A DNA stretch of 64,000 nucleotides from Terrabacter sp. 28 (lineage in GTDB: Bacteria; Actinomycetota; Actinomycetes; Actinomycetales; Dermatophilaceae). Location: contig JYOE01000021.1 of the NCBI GenBank assembly GCA_000955875.1, forward strand, positions 186,001 through 250,000, in the 5' to 3' direction. Every line of letters begins with the position of its first letter. The stretch's first letter is position 1. The notes under the pieces are model-generated. The model had not been told where the DNA came from. It saw only the letters and a program-made list of their open reading frames with translations, and did no database searches. The translations under genes and the position numbers were made by a program. Shown piece after piece: positions 15,805-23,542 of the stretch.

Positions 15805-17166
15805 GTGACGAACCCGCGCACCGCCCTCGCGTCCCTGTCCGACGACGACCTGGCCGGCTTCCTCGCCGAGCAGCGTGAAGCCTACGCGGCCCTCAAGGCC
15901 CGCGGGCTCAAGCTCGACCTCACGCGGGGCAAGCCGTCGGCCGCGCAGCTCGACCTCTCGAACGACCTGCTGACGCTGCCGTCGACGACGAAGGACCGTG
16001 CCGGCGTCGACGTGCGCAACTACGGCGGCCTCGAGGGCCTGGCCGAGCTGCGCGAGATGTTCGCCGAGCTGCTCTGGGTCGAGCCGTCGCAGGTCGTCGC
16101 GGGCGGCAACTCGAGCCTGACGATGATGTACTCCACGATCGTCGACTTCCTGCTCTTCGGCGGCGTCGACTCCCCTCGGCCGTGGTCGGAGGAGGAGAAG
16201 GTGCGCTTCGTCTGCCCGGTCCCGGGCTACGACCGCCACTTCTCGATGCTCGCGTCGTTCGGCATCGAGATGGTCACCGTCGACATGCACGACGACGGCC
16301 CCGACGTCGCTGCGGTCGAGGCGCTCGTCAAGGACGACCCGAGCATCAAGGGCATCTGGATCGTGCCGACCTACGCCAACCCGTCGGGCGCCGTCGTGTC
16401 GCAGGAGGTCGCGGCCCGCCTCGCGGCGATGCCCGCCGCGGCCCCCGACTTCACGATCTTCTGGGACAACGCCTACGCCTTCCACCACCTCACCGAGGAC
16501 GAGGCCAAGAGCGCCGACATCCTCACGCTCGCCGCGGCATCGGGACACCCGAACCGGCCGATCATGTTCGCCTCGACGTCGAAGATCACGTTCGCCGGCG
16601 CCGGCGTGGCGGTGCTCGCGGCCAGCGAGGCCAACGTGAAGTGGTACCTGAAGCACCTGTCGATGAGCTCGATCGGGCCCGACAAGGTCAACCACCTGCG
16701 GCACGTCGAGTTCTTCAAGGACGCCGAGGGCGTCCGGGCCCACATGCGGAGGCACCGCGAGATCATCGCCCCGAAGTTCGCCGCGGTCGACGAGGCGCTG
16801 ACCGGGGGTCTGGAGGGCCTCGAGGTGGCCGAGTGGACGCGCCCCACCGGCGGCTACTTCGTCAACCTCGACGTGCTCGACGGCACGGCTTCCCGGGTCG
16901 TGGCCCTGGCCAAGGAGGCCGGCATCGCCCTGACCCCGGCCGGCGCCTCCTTCCCGCTCGGGCACGACCCGCGCGACCGCAACATCCGGCTCGCCCCCAC
17001 CTTCCCCGCGCTCGACGAGGTGCGCACCGCGATGGCCGGTGTCGCCACCTGCGTCGCGCTCGCGGCTGCCGAGAAGGTGACCGCTGACCGCGCTGCCGGG
17101 GTAGGCAACGTGAGCGACGCCGCAGCGTCGACGCCCGAGTCCGCCACCGAAGGAGCCGCCCGATGA
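15805..17166 (+). CDS. aspartate aminotransferase, AspT-type (PLP, fold type I)
   Basis: A 453-residue aminotransferase of the group typified by Corynebacterium glutamicum AspT. TRGKPSAAQLDLS, VAGGNSSLTMMYST, PVPGYDRHFSM, WIVPTYANPSGAVVS and WDNAYAFHHL are family signatures, with the PLP lysine at Lys260 in FASTSKITFAGAG and the carboxylate-binding Arg in NIRLAPTFP. It interconverts aspartate/2-oxoglutarate and oxaloacetate/glutamate. The GTG at 15805 follows GGGAAG weakly. The ~25 residues after CVALAAAEK are a tail of low conservation. Its stop overlaps the ATG of the DUF5709 gene (ATGA). A CGGCATAC motif lies 45 bases upstream of the start. Confidence 0.88.
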   Translation: MTNPRTALASLSDDDLAGFLAEQREAYAALKARGLKLDLTRGKPSAAQLDLSNDLLTLPSTTKDRAGVDVRNYGGLEGLAELREMFAELLWVEPSQVVAGGNSSLTMMYSTIVDFLLFGGVDSPRPWSEEEKVRFVCPVPGYDRHFSMLASFGIEMVTVDMHDDGPDVAAVEALVKDDPSIKGIWIVPTYANPSGAVVSQEVAARLAAMPAAAPDFTIFWDNAYAFHHLTEDEAKSADILTLAAASGHPNRPIMFASTSKITFAGAGVAVLAASEANVKWYLKHLSMSSIGPDKVNHLRHVEFFKDAEGVRAHMRRHREIIAPKFAAVDEALTGGLEGLEVAEWTRPTGGYFVNLDVLDGTASRVVALAKEAGIALTPAGASFPLGHDPRDRNIRLAPTFPALDEVRTAMAGVATCVALAAAEKVTADRAAGVGNVSDAAASTPESATEGAAR

Positions 17167-17678
17167 GCGAAGCCAACAAGAACATCGACGACGACCTCAC
17201 CAGCTACAGCGTCGACGACGAGGACCAGCTCCAGCCCGAGGACACCCTCGAGGACGGTGAGCTCGACGACGTGCTCGACCGGGGCTACTCCCCCAACGAC
17301 CGGCCGCAGGGCGTCACCGCGCACGGCACGACGGCGTACGAGGAGTCGATCGACGAGACGATCGACGAGCGCATCCTCCAGGAGGAGCCCGACCCGAACT
17401 CGGCCTACGGGCGGCCCGACAACGAGAGCGGGCCCGACGACGACCGCATCGGCGGCGACGACCCCGACTCGATCGACGCCGAGGACGACTGGCTCGGTGA
17501 CAACGAGGTCGGCGACGCGCGCGCCGGACGACTCGTCGCCGACGACGAGGGCGCCCACGACGACGACGAGAAGCAGGCCTGGGCCAGCGACGTCGGCGTC
17601 GACGGCGCCGGCGCCTCGGCCGAGGAGGCCGCGATGCACGTCGTCGACGAGATCGCCGACGAGCCCGACGAGCGCTGA
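17163..17678 (+). CDS. DUF5709 family acidic protein
   Basis: A 171-residue, extremely acidic protein. The sequence LTSYSVDDEDQLQPEDTLEDGELDDVLDRGYSPNDRP, the TIDERILQEEPDP stretch and a C-terminal AEEAAMHVVDE are typical of DUF5709, a family found in Actinobacteria with no known role. It has no membrane segment and looks largely disordered. The gene overlaps the aminotransferase stop by four bases (ATGA), so it is translationally coupled, but the pairing does not hint at a function. Confidence 0.78.
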   Translation: MSEANKNIDDDLTSYSVDDEDQLQPEDTLEDGELDDVLDRGYSPNDRPQGVTAHGTTAYEESIDETIDERILQEEPDPNSAYGRPDNESGPDDDRIGGDDPDSIDAEDDWLGDNEVGDARAGRLVADDEGAHDDDEKQAWASDVGVDGAGASAEEAAMHVVDEIADEPDER

Positions 17679-17786
17679 GCGGCTCTCCCCGCTCGCGTAT
17701 GCCGGGTGGCAGGCCGGGCGGGCCGGGAGGGCCGGCGGGCGCGGCCGGCCGGTCCGGCGCGAGCGCCGGGTGACACACTTGCCCGC

Positions 17787-18869
17787 ATGACGCGTGCGGT
17801 GGAGACCCTCCCCAAGGCCCACCTGCACCTGCACTTCACCGGTTCCATGCGCATCGGAACCGTGCGCGACCTCGCGGCGCAACAGGGCATCCGGCTGCCC
17901 GACGCTCTGGTGAAGGGGTGGCCACCGCGGCTGGCCCGCGCCACCGACGAGCGCGGCTGGTTCCGCTTCCAGCGGCTCTACGACGCCGCACGTGCCTGCG
18001 TGCGCACCGAGGCCGACATGCGTCGCATCGTGCGCGAGGCGGCCGAGGACGACGCCGCCGAGGGCTCCCGTTGGCTGGAGATCCAGGTCGACCCGACGTC
18101 GTACGCACCCTTCGTGGGCGGCATCACGCCGGCCCTGGAGATCGTCCTCGACGAGGCGCGTGCCGTCTCGTCGGAGGGCCGCATCGGCGTCGGTGTCGTC
18201 GTCGCCGCGAGCCGCATGCGCCACCCGCTGGAGGCGCGCACCCTCGCCAGACTGGCCGCCCACCACGCCGGCGAGGAGGCCGGCGACGTCGTCGGCTTCG
18301 GACTATCGAACGACGAACGGCGCGGGCTCGTGGCCGACTTCGCCCCGGCCTTCGCCATCGCCCGCAAGGCCGGGCTCGCGCTCGTGCCGCACGGGGGTGA
18401 GCTGCTCGGCGCCCAGTCGGTGATGGAGACGCTGGAGCACCTCGATCCCGACCGCATCGGGCACGGCGTGCGCAGCGTCGAGGACCCGCAGGTGCTCGAC
18501 GCCGTCGCCGAGGCCGGCGTCACGCTCGAGGTGTGCCCGGGCAGCAACGTCGCCCTCGGCGTCTACGCCGACCCCTCCGAGGTGCCGCTGCGCCGCATCG
18601 TCGACTCGGGGATCCCGGTGGCGCTCGGCGCCGACGATCCCCTCCTCTTCGGCTCCCGCCTCGCGGCGCAGTACGCCGCCGCCCGCGTCCTCGGCTTCGA
18701 CGACGACGGGCTGGCCGGCCTGGCCCGAGGCTCGCTCGAGGGCAGCCGCATGCCGTCCCGACTCCGCGCGGCCGCCCTCGCCGAGGTGGACGAGTGGCTC
18801 GCGCAGCCCGGGCAGGAGACCGACCCGGCCGGCACCGGCGACCGGGGGCTGGCCGCCGAGCGTGCCTGA
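17787..18869 (+). CDS. adenosine/adenine deaminase family protein
   Basis: A 360-residue metal-dependent deaminase. Zinc ligands are His14 and His16 in AHLHLHFTG, a His in LVPHGGELLG next to the catalytic Glu, the His of RIGHGV, and the Asp of GADDPLLFG (the usual SDDP site). It hydrolyses adenosine (or adenine or a related purine) to inosine and ammonia. The first metal motif reads FTG where adenosine deaminases usually have LDG, so the substrate may differ from adenosine. I chose the ATG at 17787; longer forms add a low-complexity Arg/Gly/Ala stretch that includes a CGGCATAC motif upstream (17697). Confidence 0.8.
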   Translation: MTRAVETLPKAHLHLHFTGSMRIGTVRDLAAQQGIRLPDALVKGWPPRLARATDERGWFRFQRLYDAARACVRTEADMRRIVREAAEDDAAEGSRWLEIQVDPTSYAPFVGGITPALEIVLDEARAVSSEGRIGVGVVVAASRMRHPLEARTLARLAAHHAGEEAGDVVGFGLSNDERRGLVADFAPAFAIARKAGLALVPHGGELLGAQSVMETLEHLDPDRIGHGVRSVEDPQVLDAVAEAGVTLEVCPGSNVALGVYADPSEVPLRRIVDSGIPVALGADDPLLFGSRLAAQYAAARVLGFDDDGLAGLARGSLEGSRMPSRLRAAALAEVDEWLAQPGQETDPAGTGDRGLAAERA

Positions 18870-19021
18870 GCGACGGACACCGTGACTCGGGCCACACCGA
18901 GGAGTGGGGCACACCGGGGCAAAGCACCCCACGTGCAGGTGGATGTCGGCGTCCGCGCCGGTGCACCGAGTCTGCACCGAGTTTGCTCAGGGTCGGTGCG
19001 CCCGGTCATGCTGGTGCGGAC

Positions 19022-19714
19022 ATGAAGACTCCTGCCGCCGCCCTCGCCCGCCACTCGACCGCCTCCGGCGCCCACCTCCGACGACTCGCCGTCGTCGGTC
19101 TCGTCGCCCCCGTCGTCGCCCTGGCGGCCTGCAGCGGCGAGTCCCCCGTGACCGCCGACCCGACCGCGCCCGCCGGCGCGACCGCGTCGTCGACGGGCTC
19201 GGGAGACGCCTCGACGAGCCCCACCCCGGCGACCACGACGAGCACGACCTCCGGGTCGGCGGCGCCGGTGGACAAGATGACCACGAAGACGCTGACGGCG
19301 ACGTTGAAGGACCCCGACCTCGGGCACACCATCACCGCCCGACGCCTCGTGCGCAACCTCTCGTGGCCGTCCGGGCAGCCCGTCGGCGCCAAGCAGTTCG
19401 AGATCGTCGGCGTGTGGGTGACGGCCAAGGCCGGCTCCCGCTACTCCGCCTCGATCGACCCCTCCATGCTGTCGCTGGTGGCCGCGAGCCCCGCGCAGAG
19501 CGTCGTGCCCACCTCCGAGTTCACCAAGCGCTGGGGCGCCACGGTGCTCAAGCCGGCCACTCGGTCGAAGACCACCGGGGGCTGGGTGTTCTTCAAGGTC
19601 GACCGCGGCACGACGAGCGCGCTCAAGCTCGGCTTCAACCGCCCGGCGTACCAGGTCAGCACGACCGGCAAGAAACTGCCGGCCAAGACCTTCACCGTCG
19701 TCCTGACGAAGTAG
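19022..19714 (+). CDS. lipoprotein of unknown function
   Basis: A 230-residue lipoprotein. The N-terminus has a positively charged start, a hydrophobic core (LAVVGLVAPVVALAAC) and a lipobox (LAAC) with the acylated Cys at ~residue 40. A Ser/Thr/Ala-rich linker of ~45 residues follows, then a ~145-residue beta-rich domain (TLKDPDLGHTITARRLVRNLSWPSGQPVG, FEIVGVWVTAKAGSRYSASIDPSML) of the kind found in DUF4352-like extracellular proteins. Function is unknown. The start ATG at 19022 has a weak ribosome site. The stop codon is the first of three in-frame TAG codons created by a tandem repeat. Confidence 0.72.
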   Translation: MKTPAAALARHSTASGAHLRRLAVVGLVAPVVALAACSGESPVTADPTAPAGATASSTGSGDASTSPTPATTTSTTSGSAAPVDKMTTKTLTATLKDPDLGHTITARRLVRNLSWPSGQPVGAKQFEIVGVWVTAKAGSRYSASIDPSMLSLVAASPAQSVVPTSEFTKRWGATVLKPATRSKTTGGWVFFKVDRGTTSALKLGFNRPAYQVSTTGKKLPAKTFTVVLTK

Positions 19715-19748
19715 TCGCGGACGAGGTAGTCGCGGACGAAGTAGCCGC
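19707..19748. repeat. 15-bp tandem repeat carrying successive in-frame TAG stops
   Basis: The unit ACGAAGTAGTCGCGG occurs about 2.8 times. Because its length is a multiple of three, the TAG stop of the lipoprotein gene is repeated twice more in the same frame. It ends just before the murB stop of the converging gene. Confidence 0.8.
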
Positions 19749-19750
19749 CG

Positions 19751-20824
19751 CTAGAGGGTCTCGCCGAGCAGCACGGGCTCGTTGACCAGGGAGACCCCGA
19801 AGGCGTCACGCACGCCGTCGCGCACCTGGCGCGCGAGGGCCACGACGTCGCCCGCCGTGGCGCCACCGCGGTTGGTGACCGCCAGCGTGTGCTTCGTCGA
19901 CAGCGCCGCCGGAGCGGGCAGGCCGAAGCCCTTGCCGAACCCGGCGTGCTCGATGAGCCACGCCGCGCTCGTCTTGACCCGGCCGTCGGGCTCGGCGAAC
20001 CGCGGAGGTGTCGGGCCCTCCCAGCCGAGCCGCTCCCCCACCCGCTCGACGAGGTCGTCGAACTGCTGCCGGCTGAGGATCGGGTTGGTGAAGAAGGACC
20101 CGCACGACCACGTGTCGGGGTCGGCATCGTCGAGCACCATGCCGCGGGAGCGGCGCTGCTCGAGCACCGCCTCGCGGGCGTCTTGGAGCGGCACCCGCGT
20201 GCCGAGCGGGACGTCGAGGCCCTTCGCCAGGGCGGCATACGCGACGGGACGGCTGAGGTCGGCCACCTCGAACTGGAAGAGCACGTCGAGCACGACGTAG
20301 CGGGCGTTGCCCTTGAAGAGCGAGTGCCGGTAGGTGAAGGCGCAGTCCGCGTTCATGAAGGTTCGCACGGTCTGCTCCCGGCGGTCCCACGTGCGCACCT
20401 GGGCGACCGTCTGCGACACGTCCTGGCCGTAGGCACCGACGTTCTGGATCGGCGTGGCGCCCGTGCGGCCCGGGATGCCGCTGAGCGCCTCGACGCCCGC
20501 CCAGCCCTCCGCGACCGCTCGCTCGACGACGTCGTCCCAGACCTCGCCCGCCGCGACGCGCACCATGGCTCCACCGCAGGAGTCGGCGGACTCGGGCGTG
20601 ACGCCGCTCGTGACGATGTGCACGACGGTGCCCTGGAAGCCGTCGTCGGGGACGACGAGGTTCGAACCCCCCGAGAGGACGAGCAGCGGCTCGTCGGCGT
20701 CGTCGACCTCACGAACGGCGTCGACGAGCTCGTCGGTGGTCTCGACCGTGACGAGCCGGGCGGCCGGGCCGCCGACCCGCATCGTCGTCAGGGTCGACAG
20801 CGGGACGTCGTGATCCTCGCGCAC
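19751..20824 (-). CDS. murB: UDP-N-acetylenolpyruvoylglucosamine reductase
   Basis: A 357-residue FAD enzyme of peptidoglycan precursor synthesis; it reduces the enolpyruvyl product of MurA to UDP-MurNAc with NADPH. The N-terminal segment STLTTMRVGGPAARL, the FAD-binding LVLSGGSNLVVPDDGFQGTVV, the central AGVEALSGIPGRTGATPIQNVGAYGQDV and the CGSFFTNPIL loop with its catalytic Ser are all present, with the FAEPDGRVKTSAAWLIE and GAT repeats at the C-terminus. The start is GTG 20824 and lies 14 bases downstream of the hadB stop, as in other Actinobacteria where murB follows the hot-dog dehydratases. Length and motifs fit a functional enzyme. Confidence 0.94.
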   Translation of the reverse strand: MREDHDVPLSTLTTMRVGGPAARLVTVETTDELVDAVREVDDADEPLLVLSGGSNLVVPDDGFQGTVVHIVTSGVTPESADSCGGAMVRVAAGEVWDDVVERAVAEGWAGVEALSGIPGRTGATPIQNVGAYGQDVSQTVAQVRTWDRREQTVRTFMNADCAFTYRHSLFKGNARYVVLDVLFQFEVADLSRPVAYAALAKGLDVPLGTRVPLQDAREAVLEQRRSRGMVLDDADPDTWSCGSFFTNPILSRQQFDDLVERVGERLGWEGPTPPRFAEPDGRVKTSAAWLIEHAGFGKGFGLPAPAALSTKHTLAVTNRGGATAGDVVALARQVRDGVRDAFGVSLVNEPVLLGETL

Positions 20825-20838
20825 GCGCTGGCCCCTGT

Positions 20839-21288
20839 TCAGTCGAGCCGTGCGACGGCCAGGGCCCGGCCCAGGACCTTCTCGCCCGCGGCGGTCGCGG
20901 TCAGCTCGACCGTGACCTGCTTCGTCTCGGGGTCGGCCGACTTGACGAGGCCTGAGACCTCGATGTCGGCGCCCGTGTCGTAGGGCACCACCACCGGGCG
21001 CGTGAACCGCACGCCGTACTCGACGACGCGGCCGGCGTCGCCCACCCAGTCGGTGACCAGGGTGACGGCCGAACCCATCGTGAACATGCCGTGCGCGATG
21101 ACGTCGGGCAGGCCGACCTTCTTCGCGAAGGGCTCGTCCCAGTGGATGCGGTTGCGGTCGAGGGAAGCCCCGGCGTACTGGACGAGGCGGGCGCGGTCGA
21201 CGTGGACGGTCTGCGGCGGCAGGACGTCACCGACGGAGACGCTGTCGAACGCCCGCACGGTCGTGTGGTCACGCGGCTGGGTGCTCAT
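20839..21288 (-). CDS. hadB: MaoC/hot-dog (3R)-hydroxyacyl-ACP dehydratase subunit, HadB-like
   Basis: A 149-residue single hot-dog protein. SLDRNRIHWDEPFAKKVGLPDVIAHGMFTM carries the catalytic Asp and His (D-x4-H) of R-specific hydratases. With its HadA partner it would dehydrate 3-hydroxyacyl-ACP in the fatty acid synthase II cycle. The ATG at 21288 overlaps the hadA stop by one base (TGATG) and stands six bases after AGGAGG; the GTG three bases upstream is less well placed. The paired gene order hadA-hadB next to rpmG and tRNAs is the same as in Mycobacterium tuberculosis, although nothing here suggests mycolic acids. The exact substrate is inferred. Confidence 0.85.
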   Translation of the reverse strand: MSTQPRDHTTVRAFDSVSVGDVLPPQTVHVDRARLVQYAGASLDRNRIHWDEPFAKKVGLPDVIAHGMFTMGSAVTLVTDWVGDAGRVVEYGVRFTRPVVVPYDTGADIEVSGLVKSADPETKQVTVELTATAAGEKVLGRALAVARLD

Positions 21289-21734
21289 CACTCGCCTCCT
21301 CGGATGACGATCGTCGACGTGGCCGTGCAGACCGGCTCGCCCGCCTCGGTGGCGAGCTCGGTGCGGGTGGTCACCATGGCGTGCCCGCCCGCCTCGCGCA
21401 CCGCGTCGACGTGGAGCGTGCCGATGACGGCGTCACCGGCCGTGAGCGGGCGGTGGTGGGTGAAGCGCTGCTCGCCGTGCACCACCCTGGAGAAGTCGAT
21501 GCCAGCCTCGGGGTCGCGGATCAGCTGCGCGTCACACTGCTGGGCGATGAGGACGGCGAACGTCGGCGGTGCGATGACGTCGGCGTAGCCGCGGGCCCGG
21601 GCGACCTCGGCGTCGACGTGCACGGGGTCGGCCGAGCCGACCGCCTCGGCGAACTCGCGGATCTTGGCGGCACTCACCCGGTAGGTCTCGGTGGGCGGGT
21701 AGACCCGGCCCTGGAAGTCTGCGTTCACCGGCAT
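21288..21734 (-). CDS. hadA: MaoC N-terminal-like dehydratase partner, HadA-like
   Basis: A 148-residue hot-dog fold protein: FQGRVYPPTETYRVSAAKIREFAEAVGSADPVHVDAEVAR, the ARGYADVIAPPTFAVLI helix and the GEQRFTHHRPLTAGDAV strand are typical of FAS1-type MaoC proteins and HadA. It pairs with the HadB-like protein encoded directly downstream to form the dehydratase; in mycobacteria HadA mainly shapes the acyl tunnel. The start codon ATG (21734) lies inside a CGGCATAC motif (as GTATGCCG on the coding strand). There is no strong ribosome site in front, so a leaderless or motif-linked start is possible. Confidence 0.82.
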   Translation of the reverse strand: MPVNADFQGRVYPPTETYRVSAAKIREFAEAVGSADPVHVDAEVARARGYADVIAPPTFAVLIAQQCDAQLIRDPEAGIDFSRVVHGEQRFTHHRPLTAGDAVIGTLHVDAVREAGGHAMVTTRTELATEAGEPVCTATSTIVIRGGE

Positions 21735-21819
21735 ACGGGCACCCTACCGACCGCCGGGGTCAGCGGCTCGGGGCGTCTCGACCCGGCCGTCAGCGGCGCC
21801 GGACCGGCCGGGAACGACG

Positions 21820-21851
21820 ACGCTCCCCCGGCCGGTGGCCGAGGGAGCGTT
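21820..21851 (-). terminator. terminator of rpmG
   Basis: ACGCTCCCCCGGCC (21820-21833) pairs with GGCCGAGGGAGCGT (21837-21850), one mismatch, around a short loop. It is 18 bases past the rpmG stop on the minus strand. Confidence 0.85.
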
Positions 21852-21868
21852 GACGTCGAGCGCTGGGG

Positions 21869-22039
21869 TCAGCGGGTCTCGCGGTGCTCCGTGTGCTTGC
21901 CACACTTCGGGCAGAACTTGTTCATCGCGAGACGGTCGGGGTTGTTCCGACGGTTCTTCTTCGTGATGTAGTTGCGGTCCTTGCAGTCCACGCACGCCAT
22001 CGTGATCTTGGGACGGACGTCGGTGCTCTTGCTGGCCAC
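21869..22039 (-). CDS. rpmG: 50S ribosomal protein L33
   Basis: A 56-residue L33 of the zinc-binding type: GTG start at 22039, then ASKSTDVRPKITMACVDC and KFCPKCGKHTEHRETR, so the two CxxC pairs (CVDC, CPKC) hold a structural zinc. It sits near the E site of the large subunit. It is located between the tRNA-Met/tRNA-Thr pair and hadA, the M. tuberculosis rpmG2 arrangement. It is a cysteine-containing copy; any zinc-free paralogue would lie elsewhere. Confidence 0.97.
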   Translation of the reverse strand: MASKSTDVRPKITMACVDCKDRNYITKKNRRNNPDRLAMNKFCPKCGKHTEHRETR

Positions 22040-22202
22040 GGCAACCTGCTCTTTCGGGAACGTACGGGGTCTTCTGTCGTCTTGCGACGGGTGTCGCGCG
22101 GCGCGTCACGCGTTCCGGGCTCCCGGGTGACACGCAGGCGCGACGTCCTAGGTTACGCGACACCCCGGCGATTGGAGAAATCGACGTCGGTGCGCGCGGA
22201 AG

Positions 22203-22279
22203 TGGTAGCGGGAGCGGGGCTCGATCCCGCGACCTCACGATTATGAGTCGTGCGCTCTAACCAGCTGAGCTACCCCGCC
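22203..22279 (-). tRNA. metT: tRNA-Met, elongator (anticodon CAT)
   Basis: The minus strand reads GGCGGGGTAGCTCAGCTGG at the 5' end, an anticodon stem-loop with CTCATAA, a T-arm with GATCGAGCC, and an encoded CCA (22203-22205). The GGCGGGG acceptor and normal first pair distinguish it from the initiator tRNA. Unlike the neighbouring tRNA-Thr and tRNA-Trp it encodes its CCA. Confidence 0.95.
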
Positions 22280-22338
22280 ATGGGCTGCCGCCCCGGCCTC
22301 CTCGCGATGCCGCGAGATGGCCGGGACCGGCGGACCAG

Positions 22339-22411
22339 AGCCCCAATAGGGAATCGAACCCTAGACCTTTTCCTTACCATGGAAACGCTCTGCCGACTGA
22401 GCTATTGGGGC
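22339..22411 (-). tRNA. thrT: tRNA-Thr (anticodon GGT)
   Basis: The 73-nt minus-strand tRNA has acceptor GCCCCAA/TTGGGGC with discriminator T, D-arm GCTCAGTCGGCAGAGC, anticodon stem TTTCC/GGAAA with loop ATGGTAA (GGT), and T-arm ending GGTTCGATTCCC. CCA is not encoded. It lies 59 bases upstream of tRNA-Met in the same direction. Confidence 0.96.
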
Positions 22412-22574
22412 ACGGCCGACGCTGTGGAACCGTCACGAGAACGGGCCCGCTTCGACCTGCTGTGCGACGGCGAGACTACACGGTCGCGGCCACGGATACG
22501 AAATCGGGCGGTGCCCGTGCGCGGGACCTGCCCGCCCGACGCCGTCGGGGTGCTCGCGGCGCGCGCTCGCGGGG

Positions 22575-23483
22575 TCAGCCCTCGGCGTCGTGGTCGGCGA
22601 GCGCCTGCTGCGCCGACTCCTCCTCCTGCTCGCGCCGATCGCGTACGCCGGTCGCCTCGTCGAGCTCGGCCGTGACCTTCTCGAGCCGGCCCCGGGCCGT
22701 CGCCAGCCGCCGCTCGAGGTCGGCGATGCCCTCGGTCACCTCCTCGTGGCGGGCCGTCAGCACCGCCACCTGCCGGTCGGCGTTGCGCAGCTCGGACCGG
22801 GCCGTCTCGAGCGCCGCCTGCAGCCGGGCCCGCGCCGCGGCTCGCTTGGCCCTGCGCCGCTCCTCGAGGTCGAAGGCATCGTCGCCCTCGTCGCCCTCGT
22901 CCCCCGCGCCGTCCCCCGCGCCCCCGCGCAGCACCGACAGCGACGGCCGGCGGGTCCCGTCCTCGCCGCCGTCGGTCCCGAGCGCCACGACGTCCTCCAC
23001 GTCGACCGAGCCGAAGCCCGAGTAGCTGAGGGCGCGCACCAGCGAGCCGGTGAGCACCGAGGCCTCCGCGTCCTCGTCGGCGATGAGGGCGGTCAGGGTG
23101 TCGCGCACCTCCTGCGCCACCCCGGCACCGAGCTTCTGACCGGCCTCGGCCGACGTCTCGGCGATGCGGTCGGCCAGGGCGTCGACGCGCCTCGACCGCT
23201 CCCGACCGAGCAGGCGCAGCTGGTCGGCGTCGAGACTGCGCTGGGCCTCGCGGAGCAGCTCGGCGAACTCACGGAAGTCCTCGAGCTCGTCGGCGTGCTC
23301 GCGCACGAAGTGGTTGACCGCCCACGCTGCGACCGTCGGCTTGCGCAGGGCCCCGATCGAGGTGGCCAGCTCCTTGTCGCCGGCCTGCTTCGCCTCGGCC
23401 ACCAGCTCGGACCGCAGCGGCGTGAAGCGGGACGGCAGGGCGGCATACAGCTGCTCGACGGCGGCGCGCAGGTGCAGGATCAC
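22575..23483 (-). CDS. coiled-coil hypothetical protein
   Basis: A 302-residue soluble protein, start GTG 23483 eight bases after GGAGG. The N-terminal half (AAVEQLYAALPSRFTPLRSELVAEAKQAGDKELA, ALRKPTVAAWAVNHFVREHADELEDF) is helical and conserved in look. The middle has a Gly/Asp/Glu linker (GDGAGDEGDEGDD), and the C-terminal ~100 residues form one long heptad-rich helix (RRRAKRAAARARLQAALETARSELRNADRQVAVLTARHEEV and onwards). Many Actinobacteria have a protein of this kind divergent from a small metallo-beta-lactamase gene, but no function is known to me. It shares a 59-base intergenic gap with the divergent MBL gene. Confidence 0.72.
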   Translation of the reverse strand: MILHLRAAVEQLYAALPSRFTPLRSELVAEAKQAGDKELATSIGALRKPTVAAWAVNHFVREHADELEDFREFAELLREAQRSLDADQLRLLGRERSRRVDALADRIAETSAEAGQKLGAGVAQEVRDTLTALIADEDAEASVLTGSLVRALSYSGFGSVDVEDVVALGTDGGEDGTRRPSLSVLRGGAGDGAGDEGDEGDDAFDLEERRRAKRAAARARLQAALETARSELRNADRQVAVLTARHEEVTEGIADLERRLATARGRLEKVTAELDEATGVRDRREQEEESAQQALADHDAEG

Positions 23484-23542
23484 GCGTGCATCCTCCCGCA
23501 AACCCGCTGGTGCGGCGCGGCGCGGACGGGCAGGCTGGTCGC

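Noticed and set aside
15346..16965. A 539-codon minus-strand frame across the aspartate aminotransferase
   Set aside because: It is a shadow of the aspT frame and also crosses the tRNA-Trp gene.
17679..17786. Possible 27-residue N-terminal extension of the adenosine deaminase
   Set aside because: The extension is Gly/Arg/Ala-rich, with no similarity to the family, and the ATG at 17787 fits the family start.
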